A stretch of DNA of 64,000 nucleotides from Kineobactrum sediminis (GCF_002868715.1 NZ_PKLZ01000003.1:593632-657631); one strand, 5' to 3'; positions 15,522 through 25,629 are shown, counted from the first letter of the stretch. Numbers and translations are program-made. Notes: generated by a model from the sequence alone, not told the origin.

Positions 15522-16317
15522 CCGTACCGATTTATCCATCGTTTGCACCCTGATTATCCCAGCAGCCGCTTGGCTGTCCGGACTCCTTTTTTTGAGCGCG
15601 AGCGCAACTGCGGCACTCGAATCCACCGAGCGTATCGTCTGGCGCAAAATCCCGATCACGCTGGATCTCGGAGTAGGGCAGGAACGCCTGGTCCACTTCC
15701 CGAGTCCCGTGAGCGTTGGCCTTCCCGAACACCTGCAGGGTCGGCTGCGCATCCAAAGCAGTGCGGGTACCGTGTACTGGCTGGCCCAACATCCCTTTCC
15801 GCCGACCCGGATTCTGGTGCGGGCCACCGACGATAGTCAGGTCTATCTGCTGGATGTGGCCGCGCCTCTGCAGGGCGGCAGCACGAGTCCGGTGGAGATT
15901 GCGCTACCGCGTCAGCCCCCGGTGGCATCCACCGAACCTGTACCCGCAGGGCCGTCAACGCACGGTTACGTCAGTCTGACCCGTTTTGCCGCCCAGCAAC
16001 TCTATGCGCCCCAGCGCCTGCAGACCCCCTTACCGGGCGCCGTCCGGGTGCCGGTCCCTGCAAAACCGGTGGCCTTGGTCCGTGGCGGCGCTGTGGTGGC
16101 CGTGCCCCTGGCGAGCTGGCGTAGTGGGCCCCGGTATGTCACGGCGGTCAAACTGACCAACACCAGCCCCCAGGCACAGGAGCTGCTCGCTCAGGGCTTG
16201 CGGGGGGAGTGGCTCGCCGCGACCTTTCAGCACCACCGGCTGCTGCCCGCGGGCGATGAGGCGGACCACACGGTGGTGTACCTGATTTCCGACCGCCCAT
16301 TCAGCGGCCTTTTTTAG
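15508..16317 (+). CDS. ICE protein, PFL_4704 family (TIGR03749), TraK-like
   Basis: This 269-residue secreted protein has a signal peptide ending near SASATAAL. Mature segments such as ERIVWRKIPITLDLGVGQERLVHFPSPV and a C-terminal GDEADHTVVYLISDRPFSGLF fit the PFL_4704 family, which occupies the TraK/VirB9 position in the outer-membrane core complex. That functional equivalence is inferred from gene order. The start overlaps the upstream gene by 14 bp. Confidence 0.78.
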   Translation: MQRNNRTDLSIVCTLIIPAAAWLSGLLFLSASATAALESTERIVWRKIPITLDLGVGQERLVHFPSPVSVGLPEHLQGRLRIQSSAGTVYWLAQHPFPPTRILVRATDDSQVYLLDVAAPLQGGSTSPVEIALPRQPPVASTEPVPAGPSTHGYVSLTRFAAQQLYAPQRLQTPLPGAVRVPVPAKPVALVRGGAVVAVPLASWRSGPRYVTAVKLTNTSPQAQELLAQGLRGEWLAATFQHHRLLPAGDEADHTVVYLISDRPFSGLF

Positions 16318-16329
16318 GGGAATCCGTCC

Positions 16330-17739
16330 ATGTCCCATGCCATCTCCAACCGCCTGCTGCCTCTGCTCGCCACCCTGGTGGTGCTGGTACTGATCGTGGT
16401 CAGCCTCCAAACCTGTTCGGGCGACAGTGATAGTGGCCTGCTACTGACTGGTGTGCCAAGCGCCCCCGCGCCTGATGCCGACACGCCCGCGGACACCATC
16501 AAAACCCTGACCGCCAACGTGGCTGCGATGACCTCGGCCGTTACCGCGCTGCGCCAGGACAACGTGGCACTGCGCAAGGAGAACCAGACCCTGATCAACA
16601 GCCGCAGCCAGATCGAAGAGAACGTGGCGGTCCGCCTGCGCAAGGAGCTGCGCGCCAGTGAACAAGATGCGCAGAATCAGGCCCGCCAGGACTCGAGTGT
16701 CCTGCAATCTCTCACCCAGCGTGTCGACACCCTGGCTGCCTCTCTTAATGAATTCCAGAATGCACAGCCCGATCAGGCCATGCCGGTTGGCCTGGGCCTG
16801 GAGGGGTTTCAGGGGCCCGGCGGTATTCCAGCAACAGAATCTGCGCTGGTCTGGATCGCGCCGCTGGAGGGTGAACAAGGCCCTGCCACCTCTGACACGT
16901 TCGCCGGCGTGCGCCAGTCAGCGACGGGCTATCTGACGGACGCCCGCCGCAGTGGCGGTGAGCTGGTCACCCAGACCCGGGAGCGGGTGGAGGCGCAACA
17001 GGACAGGCCCGTCTATACCGTGCCCCGCAATGCCACGCTGATGGGATCGACCGCTATGACCGCCTTGGTGGGGCGTATCCCCCTACGCGGCCAGGTACAG
17101 GATCCGATGCCGTTTAAGATCATCACCGGTGCGGACAACCTGGCCGCCAACGGTCTTACCGTCCCCGGCGTCCAGGGCATGATCTGGAGCGGTACCGCGG
17201 TCGGTGACTGGACGCTCTCCTGCGTATCCGGCCGTCTGGAAGCGGTCACCTTCGTCTTTGATGACGGCACCATCCGCACTGTGGCCAGCGACGACGGCCA
17301 GGGGCAGGATGGTCAGGATGAGCCGCTGGGCTGGATTTCAGACGCCCAGGGCATTCCCTGCATTAGCGGTGACCGCAAGAGCAACGCTACCGCCTTTCTG
17401 GCCCAGCGCATCGGCGTGCAGGCCGTGCAGGCGGCAGGTGATGCCGCCGCCGCGGCTGAAAGCACCTCGGTGATCACCAGCGCCGGTGGCATTACCGGGG
17501 GCGTTACCGGTGATGTCGGCGCCTATGTGTTGGGCAAAACCGTTGCCGGGGGTAGCGATGAGCTGGCCCAGTGGCTGCTCGAACGCCAGTCGCAGAGTTT
17601 TGACGCCGTGTTTGTCCCCGCCGGCGTTGCCGTGGCGATCCACGTGGATCGCGCCATTCCTATCGATTTCGAACCCCAGGGCAGGAAGCTACGCCATGCA
17701 TCCCCGTATTCCAGCGATGATCCGCACACTCTCGATTAG
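16330..17739 (+). CDS. ICE protein, PFL_4705 family (TIGR03752), TraB/VirB10-like
   Basis: This 469-residue protein begins with one transmembrane helix (about 11-28) and then a coiled coil (about 50-140, rich in heptads with LRQDNVALRKENQ). A periplasmic domain contains LVGRIPLRGQVQDPMPFKI and ends with AIPIDFEPQGRKL. This layout matches TraB/VirB10, which spans both membranes and gates the channel. AGGGGAA precedes the start by about 7 bases. Its end overlaps the lipoprotein gene by 44 bp. Confidence 0.8.
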   Translation: MSHAISNRLLPLLATLVVLVLIVVSLQTCSGDSDSGLLLTGVPSAPAPDADTPADTIKTLTANVAAMTSAVTALRQDNVALRKENQTLINSRSQIEENVAVRLRKELRASEQDAQNQARQDSSVLQSLTQRVDTLAASLNEFQNAQPDQAMPVGLGLEGFQGPGGIPATESALVWIAPLEGEQGPATSDTFAGVRQSATGYLTDARRSGGELVTQTRERVEAQQDRPVYTVPRNATLMGSTAMTALVGRIPLRGQVQDPMPFKIITGADNLAANGLTVPGVQGMIWSGTAVGDWTLSCVSGRLEAVTFVFDDGTIRTVASDDGQGQDGQDEPLGWISDAQGIPCISGDRKSNATAFLAQRIGVQAVQAAGDAAAAAESTSVITSAGGITGGVTGDVGAYVLGKTVAGGSDELAQWLLERQSQSFDAVFVPAGVAVAIHVDRAIPIDFEPQGRKLRHASPYSSDDPHTLD

Positions 17740-18106
17740 CCTGCTGCTGGCCGGCTGTGCCAGTAGTAAGGATACCATCCTGCCCCAGGATGGCCCCACC
17801 ATGCGTGAAATCTACAATGCTCACGTGCGGACCAGCGAAGGGGAGGACCGGCGTACCCGTCTGCCGACAGCGGGTCTGCGGGCGCCAGGACATCATCTGT
17901 CCGACCTCGGTACAGCGGCGCAAGCAGACTATGAAGCGTTGAGCGCCCGTTTTACGCGGGTAGCCAATCCCACCCTGGTGATGTACATCTTTCCACACCT
18001 GGCGGGTGTGCACCGGGTACCGGTGCCCGGCTACAGCACGGTGTTTCCATTGTATGAGCGGGTGGAATACGCCCTGCCGGGCGAGCACACACAGGAGAGC
18101 CCATGA
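17696..18106 (+). CDS. Conjugative transfer region lipoprotein, TIGR03751 family
   Basis: From ATG 17696 this is 136 residues with a lipobox, LLLAGC, placing the acylated Cys at residue 21. The mature part includes PTMREIYNAHV and a tail with YSTVFPLYERVEYALPGE, as in TIGR03751. It corresponds to TraV/VirB7-type lipoproteins that anchor the outer-membrane core. An alternative start at residue 8 would give a tighter signal peptide. It overlaps both neighbours. Confidence 0.8.
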   Translation: MHPRIPAMIRTLSISLLLAGCASSKDTILPQDGPTMREIYNAHVRTSEGEDRRTRLPTAGLRAPGHHLSDLGTAAQADYEALSARFTRVANPTLVMYIFPHLAGVHRVPVPGYSTVFPLYERVEYALPGEHTQESP

Positions 18107-20856
18107 CTGCCTATCCAACCCCACCGGACACACCACCCAACACCGAGGGCGCGAATCGTGCAGGTTCAGCCCCGCCGCGGCCCATGCGTCAGCGCGACGT
18201 GCAGGCGCTCTATGAGCGTCCACCCTCCTTTACGCCCTTTTTACCCTGGGTGGAATACCTGCCGGACAGCCAGTGTTTTTTACTCGAAGACGGGATCAGC
18301 GTCGGCGCCTTGTTTGACCTGACCCCGGTCGGCACGGAAGCGCGGACCGGGCCGTTCATGGTGGCCCTACGCGATGCGATTCAGACGGCGCTCAGCGAGG
18401 CGCTGCCGGAAGTCGATGATGCGCCCTGGGTGCTGCAGCTCTATGTCCAGGATGAACCCAGTCTCGACAGTCTGCTCCAGTCGCTGCGGCAATACCCCGC
18501 CGCACCCATCCGCGAGCACAGCTACACGCGCATGTTTCAGGACCTGATGCAGAGCCACTGTGCCCGCCTGTGCACACCGGGCGGACTGTTTGTCGATACC
18601 GCGCTCACCGGTGGTGCCTGGCGGGGGCAGATACGGCGGGTGCGGGCCGTGCTGTACCGGCGTCTGCCCACCCGTCATCGCCCGACCAACCCTTACACGG
18701 CGGAGGCGGATCTTAACCAGGTCGCTACCCAGCTCACCGCGGCGCTGGCCGCCGCAGGCATTGCCACCCGACGCAGTTCAGGCGTGGATCTGTATCGCTG
18801 GCTGCTGCCCTGGTTCAACCCGGCCGCGGCCTCAAACAAGGGCACCGCCGAGATACTGGATGCGTTAGCCGCTGAGACGGCGGATGCGGAGCTGCCCTAC
18901 GGGCATGACTTTGCTGAAGCGCTGACCCTGTCGCTGCCGTATTCGGACGCGACGTCTGGCACCTGGTGGTTCGATGGGCTCCCCCATACGGTGGTCAGCA
19001 TTCAGGGCTTGCGCCGGGCACCCGAAATTGGCCACATGACCGCCGAGCGTAGCGCGGGCGATCACCTGTTCTCCGTCTTTGACCGTCTGCCCGAACACAC
19101 CGTGATGGTGCTGACCTTGACCGCCAAACCCCAGGACGCCACCCGCAATCACGTGTCCCTGGTCAAGCGCGCCGCGGTGGGGGATTCCGCCGATGCCGCA
19201 CTGACCCGGGAGGATGCGGGCCGGGTGGAGCGGGAAATGGCATCGGGCAACAAGCTCTATCCCCTGGGAATGGCCTTCTATGTTCGCGGCAATACCCCCG
19301 CGCTCCTGCAGGAGCAGGTCAACCAGCTGCACGCGCTGCTGCTGGCCAACGGCCTGCAGCCGATCGGTCGCGAGGGCGATCTGTTGGGGCTGGACAGCTA
19401 CCTGCGCAACCTGCCCATGGCCTACGATCCGGCCTTTGACCGCAAAAGCCGGCGCTCGCGGCTGGTGTTTTCAAAACACATCGCCAACCTGTTGCCCGTC
19501 TACGGACGCTCCCGGGGGACCGGCCATCCTGGCCTGGTGTTTTTCAACCGGGGCGCGGAGCCCCTGGTGTTTGATCCCCTGCACCCGGACGATCGCAAGA
19601 AAAATGCCCACATGCTCATTCTGGGCCCCACCGGGGCGGGCAAGTCAGCCCTGCTGGTCTATCTGTTGCAGCAGATGATGGCGGTGCACCGGCCCCGGAT
19701 GTTCATTCTCGAGGCGGGGGGCTCCTTTGGCCTGCTGGCGCAGCACTTTGCCAGCCACGCTATCAGCGTCAACCAGGTCACTTTAAACCCCGGCTCCGAT
19801 GTCAGTCTGCCGCCCTTCGCCGATGCCCTAACACTGCTGGAGAAGGACCGGCGCGCCCGCCTGGTCACAGATCCCGAGTTGCTGCCGGTCGATGAGGAGG
19901 AGGGCGAGGAGGGCACCGGGCGCGATATGTTAGGGGAAATGGAAATTGCCGCCCGGATCATGATCACCGGCGGTGATGAGCGCGAGGATGCCCGCATGAC
20001 CCGGGCCGATCGCCTGTTAGTGCGCAATGCGATCCTGTTGGCAGCCAAAACCGTGGCCGGGCGTAAGGGCGAGCAGGTGCTGACCCGCGATGTCGTGGCG
20101 GCCCTGAAAACCCTGGGTCAGGAGCCCACGCTGCCCGACCATCGGCGTCACCGCGCCACGGAAATGGCGGACGGTATGGCGCTGTTCTGCTCCGGACTGG
20201 CGGGCGAGTTCTTTGACCGGCCGGGTTCTCCCTGGCCCGACGTGGATGTCACCCTGGTGGAGATGGGTCTGTTGGCGCGGGAGGGCTATGAGGATCAGTT
20301 GACGGTGGCCTACACGGCCATGATGAGCCACATCAACCAGCTGGTGGAGCGCCACCAGAGTGACGGTCGCCCGACCCTGGTGGTGACGGATGAAGGCCAC
20401 ATCATTACCACCAATCCGCTGCTGGCCCGCTATGTCGTCAAAATCACTAAAATGTGGCGCAAGCTCGGGGCCTGGTTCTGGATCGCGACCCAGAACCTGG
20501 AGGACTTCCCGGACGCCTCGCGGCGCATGCTCAACATGATGGAGTGGTGGCTGTGCCTGGTCATGCCCAAGGAGGAGGTGGAGCAGATCGCCCGCTTCCG
20601 GGACCTCACCGCAGAGCAGCGCAGTCTTCTATTGTCGGCCCGCAAGGAACCCGGCAAGTTCGTTGAGGGCGTGGTCCTGTCCGACCAGCTGGAAGGGCTG
20701 TTCCGCAACGTGCCACCGCCGCTGTCGCTGGCGCTCGCCATGACTGAAAAACACGAGAAAGCCGAACGGGCACGCCTGATGCGCGAGCACGGCTGTTCCG
20801 AACTGGAGGCCGCCTACCTCGTGGCCGAACGCCTGGAGGCCCAGCGTGCGAGTTAA
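18103..20856 (+). CDS. Conjugative transfer ATPase, PFL_4706 family (VirB4/TraC-like)
   Basis: This 917-residue cytoplasmic ATPase powers assembly of the secretion channel and pilus. The C-terminal half carries Walker A GPTGAGKS (about 508-515) and Walker B in LVVTDEGHII (about 758-767). Shortly after come FWIATQNLEDFP and MEWWLCLVMP, as in VirB4-type enzymes. The N-terminal half is the VirB4 family domain. The length is normal for TIGR03744. It overlaps the lipoprotein gene by 4 bp and the next gene by 11 bp, and it appears intact. Confidence 0.9.
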   Translation: MTAYPTPPDTPPNTEGANRAGSAPPRPMRQRDVQALYERPPSFTPFLPWVEYLPDSQCFLLEDGISVGALFDLTPVGTEARTGPFMVALRDAIQTALSEALPEVDDAPWVLQLYVQDEPSLDSLLQSLRQYPAAPIREHSYTRMFQDLMQSHCARLCTPGGLFVDTALTGGAWRGQIRRVRAVLYRRLPTRHRPTNPYTAEADLNQVATQLTAALAAAGIATRRSSGVDLYRWLLPWFNPAAASNKGTAEILDALAAETADAELPYGHDFAEALTLSLPYSDATSGTWWFDGLPHTVVSIQGLRRAPEIGHMTAERSAGDHLFSVFDRLPEHTVMVLTLTAKPQDATRNHVSLVKRAAVGDSADAALTREDAGRVEREMASGNKLYPLGMAFYVRGNTPALLQEQVNQLHALLLANGLQPIGREGDLLGLDSYLRNLPMAYDPAFDRKSRRSRLVFSKHIANLLPVYGRSRGTGHPGLVFFNRGAEPLVFDPLHPDDRKKNAHMLILGPTGAGKSALLVYLLQQMMAVHRPRMFILEAGGSFGLLAQHFASHAISVNQVTLNPGSDVSLPPFADALTLLEKDRRARLVTDPELLPVDEEEGEEGTGRDMLGEMEIAARIMITGGDEREDARMTRADRLLVRNAILLAAKTVAGRKGEQVLTRDVVAALKTLGQEPTLPDHRRHRATEMADGMALFCSGLAGEFFDRPGSPWPDVDVTLVEMGLLAREGYEDQLTVAYTAMMSHINQLVERHQSDGRPTLVVTDEGHIITTNPLLARYVVKITKMWRKLGAWFWIATQNLEDFPDASRRMLNMMEWWLCLVMPKEEVEQIARFRDLTAEQRSLLLSARKEPGKFVEGVVLSDQLEGLFRNVPPPLSLALAMTEKHEKAERARLMREHGCSELEAAYLVAERLEAQRAS

Positions 20857-21334
20857 CGCCTCACCTCACGTGTCGAGCCTCAGGCGTAAGGGTATCCGGC
20901 GCGGCCCCATTGCTGGCCTTTTAGCGATCCTGGTTTCCAGCCCGCCCAGTGCCGCGGAGCCGCCGTATCAGGTCGAGCTGTTTACCACCTCTGCCCACCA
21001 AACCCCGATGCATCACGACGCGGCGGGACAGGATTTTCAGCTGACGGTCTACTATCTGGATGGCCTCGCGCAACTGAATGCTACCTTGTCCCACCAGTTG
21101 CCCCCAAGCCCAGCCAAGGCGAAGGCGACGGCGGCAGCCCGACTCGGTGCGCTGACCCAGAGCCAGCAGGCGCAGCTGCAGACAACCGCCATGGGCCTCC
21201 TTGCTGCACGTCGGTACGGGCTGCAGCGCTATCCGGCGATCGTGATTAACGGCGAGGCGGTGACCTATGGTTTCACCGACCCCGTGAAGGCCATCGACCG
21301 CTATAAAGCCTGGCGCGCCCGGGAGCGGTCATGA
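20846..21334 (+). CDS. ICE protein, PFL_4709 family (TIGR03757)
   Basis: This 162-residue secreted protein starts at GTG 20846, inside the end of the ATPase gene. The signal segment ends near SPPSAAE. The mature part begins VELFTTSAHQTPMHH, and a C-terminal RYPAIVINGEAVTYGFTDP motif recalls the cis-Pro region of thioredoxin-like folds without a Cys pair. That fits the PFL_4709 family and is reminiscent of TrbC/TraW-like periplasmic proteins. It overlaps the PFL_4710 gene by 4 bp. Confidence 0.75.
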   Translation: MRVNASPHVSSLRRKGIRRGPIAGLLAILVSSPPSAAEPPYQVELFTTSAHQTPMHHDAAGQDFQLTVYYLDGLAQLNATLSHQLPPSPAKAKATAAARLGALTQSQQAQLQTTAMGLLAARRYGLQRYPAIVINGEAVTYGFTDPVKAIDRYKAWRARERS

Positions 21335-22351
21335 AAACCGCCATCCTGATCGCGTTGCTGCTGGCACTGCAGCTTGGACAGCCCAGTCGGGCGGCGAACC
21401 TGACCACGGCCAACATCATGGCGCAGACCAGTTCCGCTGCCTTGGCCTGCATGCAGTGGCGCCCGGTGGGGCTGTGTTTCTGGCTGGACTGCGATCTACT
21501 AAGTTGCACCGTCAATTCCTCGCTCAAGGTGGGACACTACAACCCCGACTTGGTGGTCAGTGCCTACAACACCCTGGGGGGTAATCCCTGGATCGAGATG
21601 CGCGCCACCCTCGGCGCCGCCCAGCGCGTGGCCGCCCAGGGCCTGCTTGGACGGCTGTTGCCGGTACCCGTGGACAGCGCCGGCAACCGCACGGAAGGCA
21701 CCCAAAACCGCCTCGATCACCGTAACCTCCTGTTCAGGGAAACCGATGCGATCGGCCATCCCCTGAATGTGCTGCCGGCCGCCACTGGCACGGACGGACT
21801 GTTCTGTCCCTCCCAGGCCAGACCCCTGGTGCCGTATTTTCAGTCGGGGCTGGATGCGTTGGCTTGGCGGCTGGAGGTCCCGGAAATGCTCTACCCGGCC
21901 AGCCGGATCCCCGGCCTGCGCGAGGTCGGCCGCTGGCCTCTGTATACCTGGGGGGGGGGTATATCCCCGCACCGGCTGGACCACCCAGGCCGAAGAACCC
22001 AAGGGCGCGGCGATCAACGCCCAGCGCGCGGGCGACATCGTCACCCGCAGGGGGCAACCCCATGTGTATGTGCCCCTGAGAGGCCCTTCTACCCGCAATC
22101 AACGCGTGTGGCCGCCGGGCCCACTGGTGGAGGGCAATGCCCGCACCGGGACCTGGCAGATGCTGGCACCGCGCGCCGAGAACCGCTGCGCCGTGTTTGG
22201 CAGCAATGATCTGTTCAGCGCCGTGGGCTGGGGCGGTGGGCGGGTCGATCCTGGCGGCGACTACGCCTGGACACTCTGGCGTCCCTACCAGTGCTGCCAG
22301 CGCGAGGGTCAGGTTTTTATTAGCGATATCAACTGGACGAGCTTCCCCTGA
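21331..22351 (+). pseudogene. ICE protein, PFL_4710 family (TIGR03756), frameshifted at a G10 run
   Basis: The 5' frame from ATG 21331 gives a signal peptide, then VGLCFWLDCDLLSC and GRWPLYTW, as expected of the TraU-like PFL_4710 family. The family sequence then continues in another frame: VYPRTGWTTQAEEPKGAAI through FISDINWTSFP, stopping at 22351. The switch falls at the G homopolymer 21950-21959. Ten G put the reading out of phase, whereas nine would restore one open frame of about 339 residues. It could be a sequencing error, a fresh mutation or slippage-based phase variation. If real, the mating channel would lack this component, because the first frame runs on only to 22209 with unrelated residues. 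Confidence 0.8.
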
Positions 22352-23706
22352 TGCGAAAAGACCGTTCCAGAGTTGCTGCCCACGCCATGGTGGGCCTGCT
22401 TCTTCTGCCCCTGCTGCAAACCTCACCAGCGGAAGCGGCGCAGGGCCCCACCGAGGACAGCTTCTGGTACTACGAGATCGGTGGCGCCCAGCCGGTGTCA
22501 CCACCCCCCAATCCGTTGGTGACCTCGGTCACCCTCGGCGGCTCGGCCCAGCTGGGTCTGGGCTACAGCTGCGCCAAGTTCGATCCGCTGCTGGCGGTCA
22601 CCCATACCCTGAACAACATCAAGTCGGGCGCGGATGACATGATGAACGCGATGACCGCCGCAGCCTCCTCCGCGATTGCCGCACTGCCGGCGCTGGTCCT
22701 GCAGCGCGCCAACCCCGGCCTCTATGACCTGTTCCAGAACGCCTTATTAAAAGCCGAAGAGACCATGAAACTGGCCACCAAATCCTGCGAGCAGATGGAA
22801 GCCGAGATCGCCAAGGGCAAGAACCCCTATGCGGACCTGATCACGCTATCAAAAGGCAACGACTGGAAAGTGCAGATGGGCATTGGCGCCAACGACGCGG
22901 TCAGCGCCAAGGAGGCGGTGGAATCCGCCAATGGCGACAACGGCGTACCCTGGATTGGGGGCAGCGCCGGCGGCGCCGGTCAGCCGGTGCTGCGTTTTAC
23001 CGGTGACCTGGTCCAGGCCGGTTACAACATCAACCTGAACCGGCCCATCATCGACATTACCCCGATCCCCGCCACCGACGCCACCCGCCTGGGAGAGATC
23101 TGGGCATCGCCGACCCTGGCGCGCAACTGGGTGGTCGATGTGGTGGGCGAGAACATCGTGACCACCTGCGACACCTGCCGCAAGGACAGCATCCCCGGTA
23201 CCGGTCTGCTCCCCAAGCTCTATCATGAATCCACCGAGGTCACGGTCGAGCTGCAGGCCCTGGTGGTGGGGGACCTCCTGCCCACCCGGGACAATCTGAA
23301 CCGGGTCACGGCTCCCGGCGTCGCGGTGACCCGACAGGTCATCGAGGCGATCCGCGAGATGCCCGACACGGAACAGGCGCTGATCACCAGCCGTCTGGTG
23401 GCCGAAATCAGCACCGCCCGCACCGTGGAAAAGGCCCTCTACGCCCGCCGCCTACTGCATTCGGGGCGCCAGGTGCCCGAGGTGTACGCGACTGAGATCG
23501 CGCGCCAGCATGCGGACACCGCCATCGCCGAGCTCGATAAGGAGATCGAAAGCCTGTTGTTTGAAACCCGCGTGCGCCGCGAGGTGGTCTCTGAAACCGT
23601 CACCGTCCTGTTAAACCGCGCCGCGGCTCGTCGTCAGTCCTCCCTGGATATCCCCCAGGCCAGCCCCCGTGATCCGAGACCGCTCAACAATGGCCGCGTT
23701 CAGTAG
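22351..23706 (+). CDS. ICE protein, PFL_4711 family (TIGR03755), TraH-like
   Basis: This 451-residue secreted protein has a signal peptide (VGLLLLPLLQTSPAEAA). It has the family block FWYYEIGGAQPVSPPPNP and a middle region with Cys residues (SCEQMEAEI, VTTCDTCRKDS). The C-terminal third is helical, with many Arg/Glu. It occupies the TraH position of F-like and island systems and is probably periplasmic, interacting with the TraU- and TraW-like proteins. The start ATG directly follows the stop of the frameshifted PFL_4710 gene. Confidence 0.8.
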   Translation: MRKDRSRVAAHAMVGLLLLPLLQTSPAEAAQGPTEDSFWYYEIGGAQPVSPPPNPLVTSVTLGGSAQLGLGYSCAKFDPLLAVTHTLNNIKSGADDMMNAMTAAASSAIAALPALVLQRANPGLYDLFQNALLKAEETMKLATKSCEQMEAEIAKGKNPYADLITLSKGNDWKVQMGIGANDAVSAKEAVESANGDNGVPWIGGSAGGAGQPVLRFTGDLVQAGYNINLNRPIIDITPIPATDATRLGEIWASPTLARNWVVDVVGENIVTTCDTCRKDSIPGTGLLPKLYHESTEVTVELQALVVGDLLPTRDNLNRVTAPGVAVTRQVIEAIREMPDTEQALITSRLVAEISTARTVEKALYARRLLHSGRQVPEVYATEIARQHADTAIAELDKEIESLLFETRVRREVVSETVTVLLNRAAARRQSSLDIPQASPRDPRPLNNGRVQ

Positions 23707-24067
23707 ACCCCGCCGCCAGAAAGGGTCGTGGCTGGTCGGCTGCTCCCTGCTGATGGTGGTTGCGGCTGTGGGTCTTGGCTGGCTGCTCTGGCAGGCGGTG
23801 GCGCTGAGCTCACTTGAGGCGGTGGGGCAGCGGGTCACCGAGGCCAAGCCGCTGCTGAGCGCACTGCGCCTGGGGCTGATCGCACTGGTGGCCACCCTGT
23901 GGCCCTGGGTAAGCGCCCGGGTGGGCAAGACCTGGCCTGGTCCACTCCCTGCCACCGCGTCCAATCACCTGCGCTGGCGGGTGGTCGTCTGGCTGCTGGT
24001 CATAGAACTGGTGATCGGCCAGAACCTGCCCGGAAGACTCATCGCCACCCTTGGAGTTGTGTCATGA
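23669..24067 (+). CDS. Small ICE membrane protein of unknown function
   Basis: The 132-residue frame (or 125 from the second Met at 23690) has three hydrophobic segments, about 22-45, 62-82 and 105-120. It overlaps the end of the PFL_4711 gene and, by 4 bp, the start of the TraG-N gene, so it is in the coupled operon. I do not recognise the family. Position between TraH-like and TraG-like genes suggests an inner-membrane component of the transfer machinery. Confidence 0.6.
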   Translation: MIRDRSTMAAFSRPRRQKGSWLVGCSLLMVVAAVGLGWLLWQAVALSSLEAVGQRVTEAKPLLSALRLGLIALVATLWPWVSARVGKTWPGPLPATASNHLRWRVVVWLLVIELVIGQNLPGRLIATLGVVS

Positions 24068-25629
24068 GCGTCGACAGCTATCTGGAGCTTTTTACCACAC
24101 TCTTTGGCTGGGCCTTCTATGGGGTGCTGTGGGATGTGCTGGTCAGCACCGGCATTGTTTACCTGCCGTTTCTGGGGATCCTGATCGATAACTGGCGCGA
24201 GCCCGCACAGGGTGGCGAGTTCGGGTCCGTGACCGGTCTGTCCCTGCGCCGGATGGAGATCGATCTCTTTATCGCACTGCTCGTCGTCGTCCTAGCGGGT
24301 CAGCCCGCGGCGCTGACACCGCTTAACGCTGGCACGCTCAGCCACCAGCCGCAGCCAACGGCGACGGATCCCACGCCCGCCACCGCTACCGCGTCTGACA
24401 GCCAGAGCACCTATGGCGTCACCGGCTTTACCGGCTCCCCGGCGACGGTCAATCTGCCGGTGTGGTGGTACGCGGTATTATCCATGTCCTCGGGGCTCAA
24501 CCATGCCGTGATCGCCGGCCTGCCGGTCGCCAGTGATCTGCGCACCTACGAGCAGCAGGCACGCTTGGCCACCATCACGGATCCCCGTCTGCGCCAGGCG
24601 GTGAGCGATTTTTTTAGTCACTGCTACATCCCGGCCCGCTCCCGGTTCCAGAGTGCGCAACCCTCATCACCTGCCATCACGGCTCTGCTCACCACCTACG
24701 GCCCGGATGATCCGGACTGGCTGGGATCCCATGTCTATCGGGATACGCCGGGATACTATGACGAGATGCGTCCACCCAAACAGATCCCGGGCTGGCCCTA
24801 CAACGCGCTGCGCGATACTGAATACGACCCGGCCGCGCCGCCGGTGTGGGGCAAGCCCACCTGCAAGCAGTGGTGGGAGGAGGGCACGGCCGGCCTGCGC
24901 CAGCAGCTGATCGACGAGGCCGATCTTACGGCGGCCGGCCTCTCCGGGCTGGTGGTCAGCATCGCTCCAGGGCTGGCCACAGAGCTACAACAGGACGCGG
25001 TCGCACGAGCGGTGCTGACCAACGCGCCGCCGAGCTGGTCGAACAACGAGCTGGTTGCCGGCAATACGGCCAACACCGGCTGGCTGGCCACGGCGGAAAA
25101 TCTGGTGAAAGGGGGGCTCGCTACGGGGGGTGTGGTCACCGCATCGGGACTGTTTTCGGTCACCATGACAGCGGTGCTGCAGGCCCTGCCCATGGTCCAG
25201 GCATTGATGTTACTGAGTATCTACGCGCTGCTGCCCATGATTGTGGTGCTGTCGTGCTACTCCCTTGCCATGATGGTCACCGGCGCGATGGCGATCCTCA
25301 CGGTCAAGTTCTGGACCGTTCTGTGGTACCTGGCCATGTGGGTGGATCAGAACCTGATTGGCGCCATGTACCCGGATGTAAACGTCTTTCTGCAGATTTT
25401 TGCGAACCCCGGCGAACACGATGCCAAGCGCATGCTCCTCAATATGATCACCACCAGTCTATATCTAGGGCTACCCCTCCTCTGGAGTGGCATGATGGCG
25501 TGGGCGGGGATCCATGTCGGGCGTGCTCTTAGCGCTGCATCGGCACCCCTGACGCTACCCAGCGAGAGTGCGGGGAGACAGGGCGCCGCAATGGGTAAAG
25601 CAGTCGTTAGTCGTGCCGGTAGGCGATAG
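24064..25629 (+). CDS. traG: TraG N-terminal-domain conjugation protein
   Basis: From ATG 24064 this is 521 residues. It opens with YLELFTTLFGWAFYGVLWDVLVSTG and NWREPAQGGE, then RRMEIDLFIALLVVVLAGQP, the signature of TraG_N proteins that stabilise mating pairs in the inner membrane. Further hydrophobic stretches fill the C-terminal third (about 355-430 and 460-490). It lacks the long periplasmic extension of F TraG, which is normal for MPF_G elements. It is the last gene of the conjugation operon, and a minus-strand gene ends 5 bp beyond it. Confidence 0.85.
   Translation: MSVDSYLELFTTLFGWAFYGVLWDVLVSTGIVYLPFLGILIDNWREPAQGGEFGSVTGLSLRRMEIDLFIALLVVVLAGQPAALTPLNAGTLSHQPQPTATDPTPATATASDSQSTYGVTGFTGSPATVNLPVWWYAVLSMSSGLNHAVIAGLPVASDLRTYEQQARLATITDPRLRQAVSDFFSHCYIPARSRFQSAQPSSPAITALLTTYGPDDPDWLGSHVYRDTPGYYDEMRPPKQIPGWPYNALRDTEYDPAAPPVWGKPTCKQWWEEGTAGLRQQLIDEADLTAAGLSGLVVSIAPGLATELQQDAVARAVLTNAPPSWSNNELVAGNTANTGWLATAENLVKGGLATGGVVTASGLFSVTMTAVLQALPMVQALMLLSIYALLPMIVVLSCYSLAMMVTGAMAILTVKFWTVLWYLAMWVDQNLIGAMYPDVNVFLQIFANPGEHDAKRMLLNMITTSLYLGLPLLWSGMMAWAGIHVGRALSAASAPLTLPSESAGRQGAAMGKAVVSRAGRR

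Noticed and set aside
14865..15827. 320-residue minus-strand open frame opposite the PFL_4703/4704 genes
   Set aside because: Both plus-strand genes are well supported with overlapping junctions. The minus frame has no family and is an artefact of high GC.
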